64,000 bases of DNA from Cristatella mucedo (GCA_009760855.2 WPIO01000286.1:1-64000), one strand, 5' to 3'; positions 43,700-55,270 are shown, counted from the first letter of the stretch. A program made the numbers and translations. Notes: generated from the sequence alone by a model not told the origin.

Positions 43700-44629
43700 A
43701 GAATCTGCCAGTCGTGACTACCACTTGGCTGTTTCGTCGTTGTCCCAGCTGATATGAAGTTTTGGAATCGTTCATAGCTGGACGTCGGTGGACATATTTA
43801 AGGAGCTCATGCAATCTTTCATTGTAAAGTGATTTTAAAGAAGAACACTAAGAAATGCTACGGGGGGTGTGCTGGTAAAAATTGTTTTTACGGTTTTGCA
43901 ATACATATTAATTATATTTCCATGGAATTCTCAGAGAACTTAATCCCGATCAATGCACTGTACATAGACCATAATACGATTGAATAGCCACTTTAGAGAA
44001 CTGAATAGCTGGTCTAGGCACTTGGCAGGTATATTAAAAGTAGTATAATCTTATTGAAATGTAACCAAGCATAATACGACTTAATGCACAAAGTTAGTTG
44101 ATTTAATTTTCATTTAGTTTGAGAAATTTTAAATTTTGGCATGACTTTTGTTTCGGAAAACTAAACTTAAAAAACAGATGGAAGAAAGAGCACATAAAGC
44201 ACTTATTTTATGCCCACTGGCCGAAAGCTCATCTAGTGGAAGTGGTTCAGAAATTCTCCGTTGGTTATGGTTCGAACATGGATTAAGGTGGCAGCCCGAG
44301 GTAGACAATCCTGGGCAATATGCCACTTCCGAACCTAGAGGCTGTGCAACTTTATTCACCTGCAATAGGCTAATCGTGTCAGCGGCTTCAATTTCGAGTG
44401 TCTAAAAGGGTCAAAAGTAGGCATCATTTGGTCTGATCAGTTAGCAGTAATCCTCATTTGCAAGCTTTCTGAAGTAGTCTCAAAGAGTGGCTTTGAAGGG
44501 GTACATTGATGTGTAGCAAAGGACTGAGGGTGATGAATTGATAGTGTCTTACCGAATGTTTGACAGACTAGTGTTGAGTTATTCAATCACTGTGCCAGAT
44601 TACGGTGGTATAAATAGAATAAGAAGGCA
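43700..44629. other. Intron-like stretch with a decayed stem-loop and unassigned frames
   Basis: A decayed antisense family A stem-loop may lie at 43925-43985. Frames 44148-44405 (+, MEERAHKALILCPLAESSSS) and 44129-44365 (-) overlap; neither is recognised. Confidence 0.25.
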
Positions 44630-45238
44630 ACTTGGCAGCTGCAGCTGGATATGAGTACTGCTGCAAGGCTAGTCTTCAAGTCCCAGAGGTTCGAACACGT
44701 GTCTCCTTTGCTTAAAGAGCTAGCGTGGCTGCAGGTTGATCAACCGATAGAGAGCAAAGTCCGTACAAAGATCCAGAAGGCCAGCAACGGCTTGGCTTCT
44801 CCGTTCCTTGCTGAACTACTGCACCAGTTTCAGCCTCTTTGGGCCCTCAGATCCTGTAAACACAAAAATTTGGCTGTTCCATGCTGCTGCTTAATGACCA
44901 TTGGCGACAAAAACTTAAGCTCTCAAGTCCTAGACTGTGGAACTCACTTTGCTTCCACGATTCTTAGCCAACGATAACTACTCTGTAGCTGCCGACTATG
45001 GCTCACTCTTTTCAGCGTTCCTGAACTCCTACTTCCATGCTACTCACTACCTCGACTGCCCTCCTGAATCTGCTATGCTGTCCACTTTCTATGTGTTGAG
45101 TTAAATGAAGTGTGTTGGCTACCGAAAGCACACCGCAAACCGCTTAGTCTGTGATTGGGCCGTACAAAGCTGTCCTGCGTCACACCCACGTAGTCTTTGA
45201 GGCCTTGAGGACTTACAGACAGAGATACATTACACTAC
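44630..45238 (+). mobile_element. Non-LTR family B, RT C-terminus and 3' end
   Basis: Sense. SAARLVFKSQRFEHVSPLLKEL and LHQFQPLWALRS match 19230-19440. The 3' UTR continues to GACAGAGATACATTACACTAC, the beginning of the pentamer tail. The frame 44651-44977 is nearly intact. Confidence 0.78.
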
Positions 45239-45520
45239 ACTAACAGAAGCTAGAAAGGCTTCTATATAACCCAGCGTTCAGTAGGCCATCGCATGATTCG
45301 TTCTCTGTATGCTTATGTCTCCTTACATCTATTGGTGCTGACACTAAACGCACTTGTTGTAGGCTGGCCCTGCGGAAGTCAGTATAACCATATTATGATA
45401 AGTATCATAGAGCTTGCTAGTACTAAACGTGCGATAGTCGTACTTCTTCTCCAGTAAATGTAAAGTGCCTAATAAGATATTAGGCTCTCTGAGGGTGCTA
45501 TATTAAGAGTATTTTTCTTT
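45239..45520 (+). mobile_element. Non-LTR family A variant, 3' fragment
   Basis: Sense 3' UTR and variant stem-loop (AAAGTGCC...GGGTGCTAT). It is followed directly by antisense ORF2 linker sequence, an arrangement repeated at 59840-60460. Confidence 0.65.
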
Positions 45521-45529
45521 TCGATTGTT

Positions 45530-45835
45530 AGGATCTACCGTAGCAACGTATGCCTGTCGATTGACAATCAGTCCTGACATTTTTTCATACTTTTTTAAAG
45601 GTTGGGCTAAGTAGACCTAGCTAGCTTAACTTCTGCAGTTAACCATTTCCGTCAGGGTGAGGGCACACCGTGTGCTTAGTCAGAGAGGCAAACTAGTAGG
45701 ACATGTCTGTGAGCGTGATGTAAGAGCAATCTGTTAAAGGCCACAGGTCGGGAAGGTGGATTGAGCAGCAGAGGCACAGTGCACATTTTCGCATGGATAG
45801 CAAAGACGCTAAGGTAATTTAGGTTGTCTTTTAAT
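45530..45835 (-). mobile_element. Non-LTR ORF2 linker fragment (endonuclease-RT)
   Basis: Antisense. It aligns with 60075-60400 over most of its length and, more weakly, with 27040-27120 (GAGCAGCAGAGG ... CGCA.GGA.AGC). No tail. Confidence 0.55.
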
Positions 45836-45884
45836 TCACTTGTATTTTTAAGTGAGGATGAGGTTCGCACACGGAATAATAATA

Positions 45885-46565
45885 ATAATCATAATATTGT
45901 ACATGATAAAGCTCACTCAGAGAACTTAATCTCTTTCTAGGCACTTTACATTTGCTGCAAAGGGAAATGCAATTGAATGGAAAGTAAAACCATGCTTGAA
46001 AAACAAACAAAATGAATAATATGGTTAGGGTTAGGGGTGACATGCACAGGGTCAGCATGCAAATGTGGTTAGTGGCAGCATGCACAGTGTCAGCACGCAT
46101 AAGCACATGAAAGACGAATCACAGGGACCCACTAAATGCTGTCCTAAATAGATGTGTTTTTAAGTTCCCTTTAAATGTGGTCAGGTCAGGGGATGTTCTG
46201 ACGCAGGTCGGGAGGGAGTTCCAGGCTTTGGGAGCATATGAACTAAATGCACGGTCTCCAAAGGATTTAAGGTTTGTATGAGGTATTTGTAGACTGTTGG
46301 ATTCCGAAAAGCGGGTGGTACGATGCTTGGCCTGATGGGGGAGTATATCGGAGAGATAGAATGGAGCCATAGAATAAAGGGACCTAAAATTGAGTGACAA
46401 AACCTTGAAGTCAATCCGTTGCTTGACTGGTAGCCAGAGCAGGTCTGCGAGAAGTGGAGTAATGAGGCAACAGCGAAGCTCACGACAGACAAGCCTAGCT
46501 GCACAGTTTTGCACCAGCGGCAATCACCTGATCGCACGTGCTAGTAGGCCAGTAAGCATTGAGTT
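45885..46565 (-). mobile_element. Non-LTR family A, 3' fragment (within X1)
   Basis: Antisense, with an intact reading frame 46119-46523 for the RT C-terminus. It ends at the same base context as 52966-53640, so one insertion preceded the duplication. Confidence 0.88.
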
Positions 46566-46839
46566 TTTCACTCCAGCTTCAATCAAACCTGGCGGATGTG
46601 GCCATATTCGCTAGCCTCAATTTAAAAATGTTTGCAGTTCCCTTAAAAAAGTCTTGTGAATCTTTCGCTGCAAGTCAATTTTTTAGTGAGCTGACAACTT
46701 TTCTATCGCTCGAAGGAAATAAGTCCTTATTATTATTATTATTCATTATTTATTTATTATTTATTTATTTATTATTTCATTTATTATTCATTATTCATCG
46801 CAGATTATTCTATTATCGTTGTGAGTCTTCACTCTTAAA

Positions 46840-47275
46840 TCAATCTAGCCACGTTGTGTTCGATTTTAAATTTGATTTTGATAAATATCTGTTCATTTAA
46901 GCGAACTTTTGTTACTGGAGGACTCGATCACTCTTGCCGCCCATGTACGTCACCTTACTCAATTTAAGGCTCACACATTCCGCCACACGTTTCTTTTAAA
47001 CCGAATGCCAACTTCAGCAACGCCAAAATTCCGCCTATCTAACCACAGGCTGATCTCAGTCAGTCTACACGATGTGCCCTCCTCCACATCAAAGGTCATC
47101 TGTGAATTGCGAAACCCTGAGACTGGTGGTATCGATGCTATCCGCTCTAGAAATTATTTTCTAGGCCCCAGCTAATTAATCGACCCTCCAACCTTTTCCT
47201 TTGCAGCAATTGTAAAGCGCCTAGAAAGAGATTTAGTTCTCTGAGGGAGCTTTACCAAGTTGTGATATTATTATT
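46840..47275 (+). other. Open frame with attached family A stem-loop tail (X1)
   Basis: Frame 46909-47175 (88 codons: LLEDSITLAAHVRHLTQFKA ... NYFLGPS, stop) is homologous to 53900-54180. The body is not RT and I do not recognise it. At 47205-47275, 30 bp after the stop, the family A 3' terminus (TTGCAGCAATTGTAAAGCGCC, then the stem-loop and ATTATT) is attached. Copy 1 has a TAA just upstream (46898-46900) where copy 2 is open; copy 2 has a 1-nt deletion near 54040 where copy 1 is open. It may be a non-autonomous element using the family A 3' end, or a host fragment that received a short tail insertion. Confidence 0.4.
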
Positions 47276-47597
47276 CATAACAGGTAGAATTCTACAACAC
47301 GACTCTAGCTAACATGCTTGACAAGTTCTTGCTCTGGGTTAGTTCACTGGCTGTCCTCGTGCTGACGAACTATACGGTTTAACACGGATGATAAACTAGC
47401 TAGGTGAACTAAGTTAAAGTTTTTGCGACAGCATGGGAAAGATCAGTACTTATTTCTTATTGAAAGGTTGCTTGTTATTATTTTGATTATAATATTATAT
47501 GCTTGTATTATTATTATTTGCTATCATTATTGACATATTTCTTAGGTCTACCGTCGGTTATCATCTTTAGCATTCCCACATTAGCTCCTTACTTTGT

Positions 47598-47667
47598 GAC
47601 CCTATACCCTACTAGTCTCGTCGACCTTATAACCAGGTATAGGGTCTCTGAGACTAGTAGGGTATAG
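47598..47667. repeat. Long inverted repeat with two alternative pairings (X1)
   Basis: CTATACCCTACTAGTCTC at 47602-47619 is perfectly complementary to 47650-47667 (18 bp, 30-nt loop). In addition GACCCTATACC at 47598-47608 pairs perfectly with 47636-47646 inside the loop, so two exclusive hairpins are possible. Conserved in X2 at 54611-54680. Confidence 0.93.
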
Positions 47668-48258
47668 CATCCTCGGAGAGCTCGATCTCTTTCGAATATT
47701 TGTAAAAAGGCTGCAAATAAAGCTTGATCAAATGGTTATTTGCATTATGCTGAATATGCAACAAGAATAACAAGGTTGGTGGTGAAATGCACAGGATTAG
47801 CATGCTAGCATGGTTAGTGGCAGCATGCACAGTTTCAGCATGCATAAGCACTCAAACGGTGAATCACAGTAATTCGCTAAATGCTATCATAAATAGATGC
47901 GTTTTCAATTTCTTTTTAAATGATAATAAACCAGGAGACTTCGCGATGCAGGTCGGGAGTTAGTTCTCAGCTTTGGGAGCATGGGAACTAAAAAGGCACA
48001 ATATTCAAAGGATTTGAAATGTGTATGGCGTATGGGTAAATTATTGTATTCCGAAAAATTGGTGGTACGACGCCATGCGTCCTTGGGAAGTAGATCTGTT
48101 AGGTAGGCTAGAGCCAAAGAATGAAGGACTGAAAAATGAGTGATAAGATAATGAATTCGGTGCCTTTCTTTACTGGAAGCCAGTGCAGGCGGCAACAAGT
48201 GATGTGATGTTGCAACTGTGATGCTCACGAAGACAAGCCTAGTTGAAGTAGTAGTAAT
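47668..48258 (-). mobile_element. Diverged non-LTR family A copy (X1)
   Basis: Antisense stem-loop (decayed), 3' UTR and RT C-terminus. The long inverted repeat stands where the microsatellite tail should be. Confidence 0.75.
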
Positions 48259-48889
48259 TACCATTAAATTTAGATCCCGCTCATTAGCAACGTTTTGTGT
48301 TTGAAACCGTGTGTTATAAAACAGTCGTTAATATAAATAATGGTTATTTTCAAACGGCTACAGCGATGACGTCTGGACAATTTAAGCTACTCATGCTGGT
48401 ACTATACAAAACTGCACTATTGAGGTATCCTGTTAAAATGGTTTCAAGATAGATCAGCCCAATAACTACCAAGATGAATAACATTTACGGTTAATTTATT
48501 GTAAGGGCTACAGGAAGATAGTGTGGTTTTCTATAATTAGATGTCCTAAATGTCGATGTCAAGTACTAATGAAGAACTGACTGTCTGAGCAGTTAAAGAA
48601 ATTCCAGCAGAGCCAGATAGATATTTTGATGCGTCCTGCAAGAGCTTTATTATGTGAGTTTAAAATGATTAAACATATAGATATAATGTCGATTGTTCAT
48701 GCAAGTGCCTAATATTTTGAGCTGTAGGTGCTAATGCAATCCAAACCCCCTTTCAATTAGAGCGATTCATTGCTTGGGCTACAGCTTAAGCACTGGCAGC
48801 TAGCCTGAAACATATTTTGAATTGAGAGTCCATATGAACCTATGAATGTACGAACGGATATAAAACCTATATAATTACTGATATATAAT

Positions 48890-49250
48890 TACGGATATAT
48901 AATTACTGTTGGCTTATCGAATAGCACTGCTCGCTCTGTTGGCACTCGGTTTGGTTCCGGCAACCGGAAGTCACTTGTCAAATTGCGAAAGGAGGCAGCC
49001 ATGGAAGATGGCAGCCTGCCACTGGCTTTAGACTTTAACCACGAAGAGCAAAAGATTTAGCAGAGAGACAAGTATCTAAAGAAGGTGCCAACGCACATTT
49101 TTGGTATAGCTATTGCTGACAAAATATGCTAATCATTCTTGTAACTATGTCTCCTTATAATGCATGTTCATTTGTATCCGAAGTAGTTGCAATCTGAGGT
49201 GTAGAAAGTTCGATTGGCTTTATAACTTCCTTAGCACGCTAACCGTAAAT
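48890..49250. repeat. Duplicated block Y, copy 1
   Basis: Matches 50565-50867. A frame near 48925-49060 (GTRFGSGNRKS ... ALDFNHEEQKI, stop) has a counterpart in copy 2 interrupted by TAG at 50651-50653. It could be a relic exon; I cannot name it. Confidence 0.7.
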
Positions 49251-50215
49251 TGTCGTAGAAATGGCATTCACAGTGGATTCATTGCAGTTACATTTTTGAT
49301 AAAACTTAAAAATACAATAGGAGAAAAAAATTACGTTTAGTTGCTTTGCGAATGAATATTGGGTTCTTACAGCTTACTGCTTGTGTGGCACTATTTATTA
49401 ATGTATATTCAATACTGCAGGCCGGTAACACCACGTTACCACGAACCAGCTTACATTTTTTGACATAGCCTTATAATATGAATTTAGTAAAGTTAATTTT
49501 TATTTGCGCAGTCTTGAAACTTCTGAGGTTTAGTTTAAAGCAGCATTCTGTCTTTATTCGAATTGATTGAGAGGATATTATGCTCGAACACTGACATATT
49601 TAGTTATATTTATATTTACTTTTAAATGTTTCCGCTTCAAAGAGCAACAGGAAAGCCAAATCAAAGAGAAGGAAGAAATTACACGGAAGCTGCAAGAGAA
49701 TTGTCAACTGCTGTCACAACAGTTGGAGCTTGAGCTTGGGAAAAGTCAGAAGTTGCAGAAGCTTCTGAATCACAAGGAGACCCAGTTTAAAGTTGCTCAA
49801 GGTTAGCATCATGGGAGCGGCCTTTGCAAGAATTTAGGCTGAGCCTATAACTCGATTGATTTGAGTCTCGCAGCCTGTTATTTGTATGCATTTCTAGATC
49901 AAATTGCTATTTTTATGGTCCTTGAATTGATTATTAACAGAAATATGCCGAGCCGTGACTGCCGTAGCAATGTAAACTTGCTTGGAAGGGAGCTGAATGA
50001 ACGTTTTCTATTCTCAGCATTGCCTCTTGCCGCCCTGCATTACTTTCTAAAAGTGCTGCAGTTAATCCCTCTAACGTAGTAGTCATCAGGCCTGCTATAG
50101 CCTTAGCAGCCCTGCTTAACAATGCATGCCTTCCAGTGCTTGCTAAATTGAACGAACCCCCTAGAATACTTGCAGTAATTACTTCAAACGGCTTTACCAT
50201 TTTCTGATATATTTG
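49251..50215. repeat. Duplicated block Z, copy 1
   Basis: Matches 51890-52870 at clearly less than complete identity, with small indels only. It includes the coiled-coil exon and about 400 bp downstream with a conserved TGAACGTTTTCTATTCTCAGC region. Confidence 0.85.
49645..49801 (+). CDS. Coiled-coil exon, copy 1
   Basis: 157 nt, read between an acceptor at AAAGAG (ends 49644) and the donor CAAG|GTTAGC at 49802; phase 0 in, phase 1 out. That fits the CARD exon before it (phase 0 out) and the propeller exon after it (phase 1 in). The 52 residues are highly charged with heptad leucines (ITRKLQENCQLLSQQLELEL, then KSQKLQKLLNHKE), a parallel coiled coil likely to drive self-association next to the CARD. 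The acceptor is weak; using the AG two bases earlier would change the phase to 1. Copy 2 at 52310 is the same length without indels, and both are open, so selection on the reading frame is likely. Confidence 0.72.
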
Positions 50216-50564
50216 ATATTTCTGATATATTCGCTCCGACTCTCAGCTAAGTGGTGGGCAATGTTAATAAGTTGTGGACTCTAGGTTTGCAGTTGCAAAC
50301 TTTTCACGTCTACTGCTGGTGGTCGAGATAGCCAGCAAGGCTCTCCAGAAATCATCTCCTACTTCTATATAATTGTAAGTTCTAAATGAGCCTACCTGTA
50401 TCTACTAATCAGTTGTTTCGAACTTTCTGTACTATTTGTTAGTGAGTATTTGCTCCAAATATATTAGGAAATATTAATGTTTGTTTCGAAGTTTACTCAC
50501 CAGTGCTCGTGCATTTCCAAAAGTACTCAATGTATTATGGTTCGTTTATCAGGGAACACTGACT
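50216..50564. other. Spacer between the Y-Z duplicates
   Basis: No gene recognised and no clear second copy in the window. Confidence 0.3.
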
Positions 50565-50867
50565 ACTCCATTGGCACTCAGTTCGGTTCCATCAACCGAA
50601 AGTCACGTGTCAAATACTGGAACGAGGTAGACACGGAGGATGACAGTCTTTAGCTGGCGTTAGGCTTTAACCACGAAGAGCACAAGATTTAGCAGAAAGA
50701 CGAGTATTTTAAGATTGTGCCAACACACATTTTTGTATAGCTATTGCTGATAAAATATCCTGATCATCCTTGTAAGTATGTCTCCTTATAATGCATGTTC
50801 ATTTGTTTCCGAACATGTACCAATCTTACCCATTGCAAATTCTACTGGCTTTACTCAAATTCTCTTA
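50565..50867. repeat. Duplicated block Y, copy 2
   Basis: Counterpart of 48950-49235. Interrupted at 50868 by a family A copy, after which Z2 continues. Confidence 0.75.
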
Positions 50868-51885
50868 ACTCACTTGCTGCATGTATTGATGACATCCGCA
50901 CATGGATGACAGAAAATTTTCAAAACGAAACGATGATTAAACTAATTTACTAGCTATGGGCAAACCCAGTGTGATTCAGAAATTGGAAAGGCTGACGCTC
51001 AAAATTGGCTCTGCTAGCATATCTCCAGTTAAATCTGCTTGAATCGAAATCTTGGTGTCATGTTCCAAAGTGACCTGACGTTAGACGACCACATCAGCTC
51101 CACAGTCAAATCTGCCTACTTTCAGCTACATAACTATGCTAAAATTCAGGCTTGTTTAGATAAGGATACCACGTCTAAGTTGGTTCATGCATTCATGACA
51201 TTCCGTCTCGACTTCTGCCGCTCAGTGCTTACTGGCCTACCGGCATGTGCAATCAGGTGATTGCCGCTTGTGCAAAACTCTGCAGCTAGGCTTGTCTGTC
51301 ATGGGAGTCGCAGTTGCCATATCACACCACTTCTCGCCGACCTGCACTGGCCACCAGTCAAGCAACGGATCGAGTTCAAGGTTTCGTTGCTCACTTTTAG
51401 GTCCCTTAATTCTTCTCCAACCTACCTCTCAGATCTACTCCCCCACCAGGCCAAGCATCGTACCACCTGCTCTTCGGAATCCAACAGTCTACCAATACCT
51501 CGTACAAAGCTCAAAATCTTTTGGTGACTGCATTTAGTTCGTATGCTCCCAAAGCCATGAACTCCCTCCCGACCTGCGTCATAACATCCCCTGACCTGAC
51601 CACATTTAAAAAGAACTTTAAAAACACGCGTATTTAGGACAGCATTTAGTGAGTCCCTGCGAGTCGTCCTTAATGTGCTTATGTGTGCTCACCGTGTGCA
51701 TGCTGCTGCTAACAACATTTGCATTCTGACCCTGTGCATGTCACCCCTAACCATGTTGTTTATAAAGCATTATATTACTCATCATTCAAACACGTTTCCC
51801 TTTGCAGCAGTAGTAAAGTGCCTAGACAGACATTGAGTTCTCTGAGGGCGCTTTAGCGAGTGCATTATTGCTATTATTATGTATA
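50868..51885 (+). mobile_element. Non-LTR family A copy inserted between Y2 and Z2
   Basis: Sense. RT from NSLNSLAACIDDI to the C-terminus with frameshifts, then the ORF end, 3' UTR, stem-loop and ATTATT tail. Absent from Y1-Z1, so it inserted after that duplication. I see no clear target duplication. Confidence 0.88.
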
Positions 51886-51889
51886 TATT

Positions 51890-52870
51890 GCATCTGCCTT
51901 AGCACACCAAGCTTCAAATAATGTAGAAATCACATTCACAGTGGAATCACTGCAGTTAAATTCTATAATACCTAAATTTACAATAGGAGAATAAAATTAC
52001 GTTTAGTTGCTTTGCGAATGAATATTGAGTTCTTACAGCTTACTGCTTGTGTGGCACTATTTATTAATGTATATTCGATACCGCAGGCCGGTAACACCAC
52101 GTTACCACGAACCTACTTACATTTTTTGACATAGTCTTATAATATGAATTTAGTAAAAATAATTTTTAATTGCGCAGTCTTGAAACTTCTGAGGTACAGT
52201 TTAACGCAGCAGTGTGTTTTCATTAGAATTGATATGGAGGACATTATGCTCTTACACCGACATATTTACTTATATTTAAATCACTTTTAAATGTTTCCGC
52301 TTCAAAGAGAAACTGGAATACGAAATCCAAGAGAATCAAGAAAATATACGGAAGCTGCAAGAGAAATGTCAACTGCTGTTACAACGGTTGGAGCTTGAGC
52401 TTAGGAAAAGTCAGAAGTTGCAGGAGCTTCTGGATCACAAGGAAAAAACATTGAAAGTTGTTCAAGGTTAGCATCATGGGTGCTGCATTTGCAAGAATTT
52501 TGGCTGAGCCAGTGATTCGATTTATTTAAGTCTCACAGCCTGTTATTTGCATGCATTTCTTGATCAAGTTGCTATTTTGTGGTCCATTATTGATTACTAA
52601 CAGAAAACTGCTGAGCTATGACTGCTGTAGCAACCTAAGCCTGTCTGGCAGGGAGCTGAATGAACGTTTGCTATTCTCAGCATTGCCTCTTGCCGCCCTG
52701 CAATACTTTCTAAAAGTGCTGCAGTTAATTCCTCTAACGTAGTAGTCATCAGGCCTGCAATAGCCTTCGCAGCCCTGCTTAATAATACATGACTTCCAGT
52801 GCTTGCTAAATTGCACGAACCCCTTTGAATACTTTCTGTAATTACTTCAAACGGCTTTAACATTTTCTGA
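51890..52870. repeat. Duplicated block Z, copy 2
   Basis: Counterpart of 49251-50215, containing the second coiled-coil exon. Confidence 0.85.
52310..52466 (+). CDS. Coiled-coil exon, copy 2
   Basis: 157 nt, the same length and splice context as 49645-49801: acceptor AAAGAG ending 52309, donor CAAG|GTTAGC at 52467; phase 0 in and 1 out. Residues include NIRKLQEKCQLLLQRLELEL and KSQKLQELLDHKEKTLKVVQ, more strongly leucine-zipper-like than copy 1. Splicing copy 1 directly to copy 2 would break the frame (1 out into 0 in), so if both are used they should be alternatives, giving two forms with different dimerisation surfaces. With the alternative phase-1 acceptor the two could be spliced in series, but then neither would fit the CARD exon. 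Confidence 0.7.
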
Positions 52871-52965
52871 TATATTAGACTTGACCGAGAACTTTCAGAA
52901 ATCGATTGACTGCTAGACCATAACCAGTAAAACAGCTGCAGGCTTTCTTTTTTAATGAAAATAGT

Positions 52966-53640
52966 AATAATAATGCACTTGATAAAGCGCCCTCTGGGAA
53001 ATTAATCTCTTTCTAGGTGCTTTGCATTTGCTGCAAAGGGAAATGCAATTCAATGGTAAGTAAACTCATGCTTGAAAAACAAACGAAATGAATAACATGG
53101 TTTAGGGTGACATGCACAGGGTCAGCATGCAAATGTGGTTAGTGGCAGCATGCACAGTGTCAGCACGCATATGCACATCAAGGACGAATCACAGAGACCC
53201 ACTAAATGCTGTCCTAAATAGGTGTGTTTTTAGGTTCCTTTTAAATGTGGTCAGGTCAGGGGATGTTCTGACGCAGGTCGGGAGGGAGTTCCAGGCTTTG
53301 GGAGCATACGAGCTAAATTCACGGTCTCCAAAGGATTTAAGGTTTGTACGAGGTATTTCCAGACTGTTGGATTCCGAAAAGCGAGTGGTACGATGCTTGG
53401 CCTGATGGGGGAGTATATCGGCGAGATAGAATGGAGCCATAGAATGAAGAGACCTAAAAGTGAGCGACAAAACCTTGAAGTCAATCCGTTGCCTCACTGG
53501 TAGCCAGTGCAGGTCGGCGAGAAGTGGAGTAATGTGGCAACTGCGACGCTCACGACAGACAAGCCTAGCTGCAGAGTTCTGCACCAGCTGCAATCGCCTG
53601 ATCGCACATGCTGGTAGGCCAGTAAGCAGTAAGTTATTTC
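52966..53640 (-). mobile_element. Non-LTR family A, 3' fragment (within X2)
   Basis: Antisense. The RT C-terminal frame 53189-53593 is intact (134 codons, ending FSGSL). Same insertion as 45885-46565. Confidence 0.88.
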
Positions 53641-53859
53641 ACCCCTGCTTCAATCAAACCTGGCGGGCGTGGCCATACTCGCTAGTTTCTCCCTCAAATT
53701 TTAAACGTTTGCAGTTCCCTCAAAAAAGTCTTGTGAATCTTGTGTTGCAAGTTTATCTTCTAGTGAGCTGACAACTTTTCTATCGCCCAAAGGTAGTAAG
53801 TCCTAATTTATCGCAGATTATTCTTATATCATTGTGAGTCTTCACTAATAAATCAATCT

Positions 53860-54290
53860 ACCCACGTTGTGTTCGATTTTAAATTTGATTTCGATAAATC
53901 ATCTGTTCCTGTGAGCGAACCTTTGTTACTGGAGGACTCAATCTCTCTTGCGGCCCATGTACGTCACCTTACTCAATTTAAGGCTCACACATTCCGCCAC
54001 ACGTTTCTTTTAAACCGAATGCCCACTTCAGCAACGCCAAATTCTGCCTATCTAACCACAGGCTGACCTCAGTCAGTCTACACGATGTGCCCTCCTCAAC
54101 ATCAAAGGTCATCTGTGAATTGCGAAACCCTGAGACTGGTGGTATCGATGTTATTCACTCTAGAGAATATCTTCTAGGCCCCAGCTAATTAATCCACCTT
54201 CCAACCTTTTCCTTTGCAGCAAAGGTAAAGCGCCTAGAAAGAGATTTAGTTCTCTGAGGGAGCTTTACCAAGTTGTAATATTATTATTCT
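53860..54290 (+). other. Open frame with attached family A stem-loop tail (X2)
   Basis: Counterpart of 46840-47275. Frame 53869-54066 includes SVPVSEPLLLEDSISLAAHV and ends early because of a 1-nt deletion relative to copy 1. The stem-loop tail is at about 54215-54285. Confidence 0.4.
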
Positions 54291-54610
54291 TAACAGGTAG
54301 AATTCTACAACACGACTCTAGCTAACATGCTTGACAAGTTCTTGCTCTGGGTTAGTTCACTGGCTGTCCTCGTGCTGACGAACTATACGGTTTAACACGG
54401 ATGATAAACTAGCTAGGTGAACTAAGTTAAAGTTTTTGAGACAGCATGGGAAAGATCAGTACTTATTTCTTATTGAAAGGTTGCTTGTTATTATTTTGAT
54501 TATATTATTATATGCTTGTATTATTATTATTTGCTATCATTATTGACATATTGCTTTGGTCTACCGTCGGTTACCATCTTTACCATTCCCATATTAGCTT
54601 CTTACTTTGA

Positions 54611-54680
54611 GACCCTATACCCTACTAGTCTCGTAGACCCTATAACCAGGTATAGGGTCTCTGAGACTAGTAGGGTATAG
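54611..54680. repeat. Long inverted repeat with two alternative pairings (X2)
   Basis: The 18-bp arms are at 54615-54632 and 54663-54680 with a 30-nt loop, as in X1. The inner alternative pairing is also kept. Confidence 0.93.
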
Positions 54681-55270
54681 CGTCCTCGGAGAGCTCGATC
54701 TCTTTCGAGTATTTTTAAAAAGGCTGCAAATGAAGCCTGAACAAAAGGTTATTTGCAGTATGCTGAATATGCAACAAGAATAACAAGGTTAGGGGTGACA
54801 TGCATAGGATCAGCATGCTAGTATGGTTAGTGGCAGCATGCACAGTGTCAGCATGCATTAGCACACAAAAGGTGAATCACAGGGATTCACTAAATGCTGT
54901 CATAAATAAATGCGTTTTTAATTTATTTTTAAATCTGATCAAGTCAGGAGAAGTCGTGATGCAGGTCGGGAGTTATTTCTCTGCTTTAGGAGCATGGGAA
55001 CTAAAAAGGCACAATATTCAAAGGATTTGAAATGTGTATGGCGTATGGGTAAATTATTGTATTCCGAAAAATTGGTGGTACGACGCCATGCGTCCTTGGG
55101 AAGTAGATCTGTTAGGTAGGCTAGAGCCAAAGAATGAAGGACTGAAAAATGAGTGATAAGATAATGAATTCGGTGCCTTTCTTTACTGGAAGCCAGTGCA
55201 GGCGGCAACAAGTGATGTGATGTTGCAACTGTGATGCTCACGAAGACAAGCCTAGTTGAAGTAGTAGTAA
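54681..55270 (-). mobile_element. Diverged non-LTR family A copy (X2)
   Basis: Counterpart of 47668-48258. From about 55005 onward it appears identical to X1, while the part before it differs at many positions. Confidence 0.75.

Larger units (their letters stand above)
45885..48864. repeat. Segmental duplication block X, copy 1
   Basis: This aligns collinearly with 52966-55876. It contains an antisense family A copy, an open frame with an attached family A tail, a long inverted repeat, a second antisense family A copy and unassigned sequence. Some stretches of 200-350 bp (for example about 47990-48335 and 48480-48685) appear identical between copies while others differ clearly. Copy 1 has an extra ATT-rich tract at 46727-46798. 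Confidence 0.9.

Noticed and set aside
49934-52863. Two conserved 88-codon minus-strand frames (49934-50200 and 52597-52863)
   Set aside because: They sit in the duplicated Z block. By eye, changes between copies alter the minus-strand protein at least as often as the plus-strand frame, so conservation reflects duplication, not coding.
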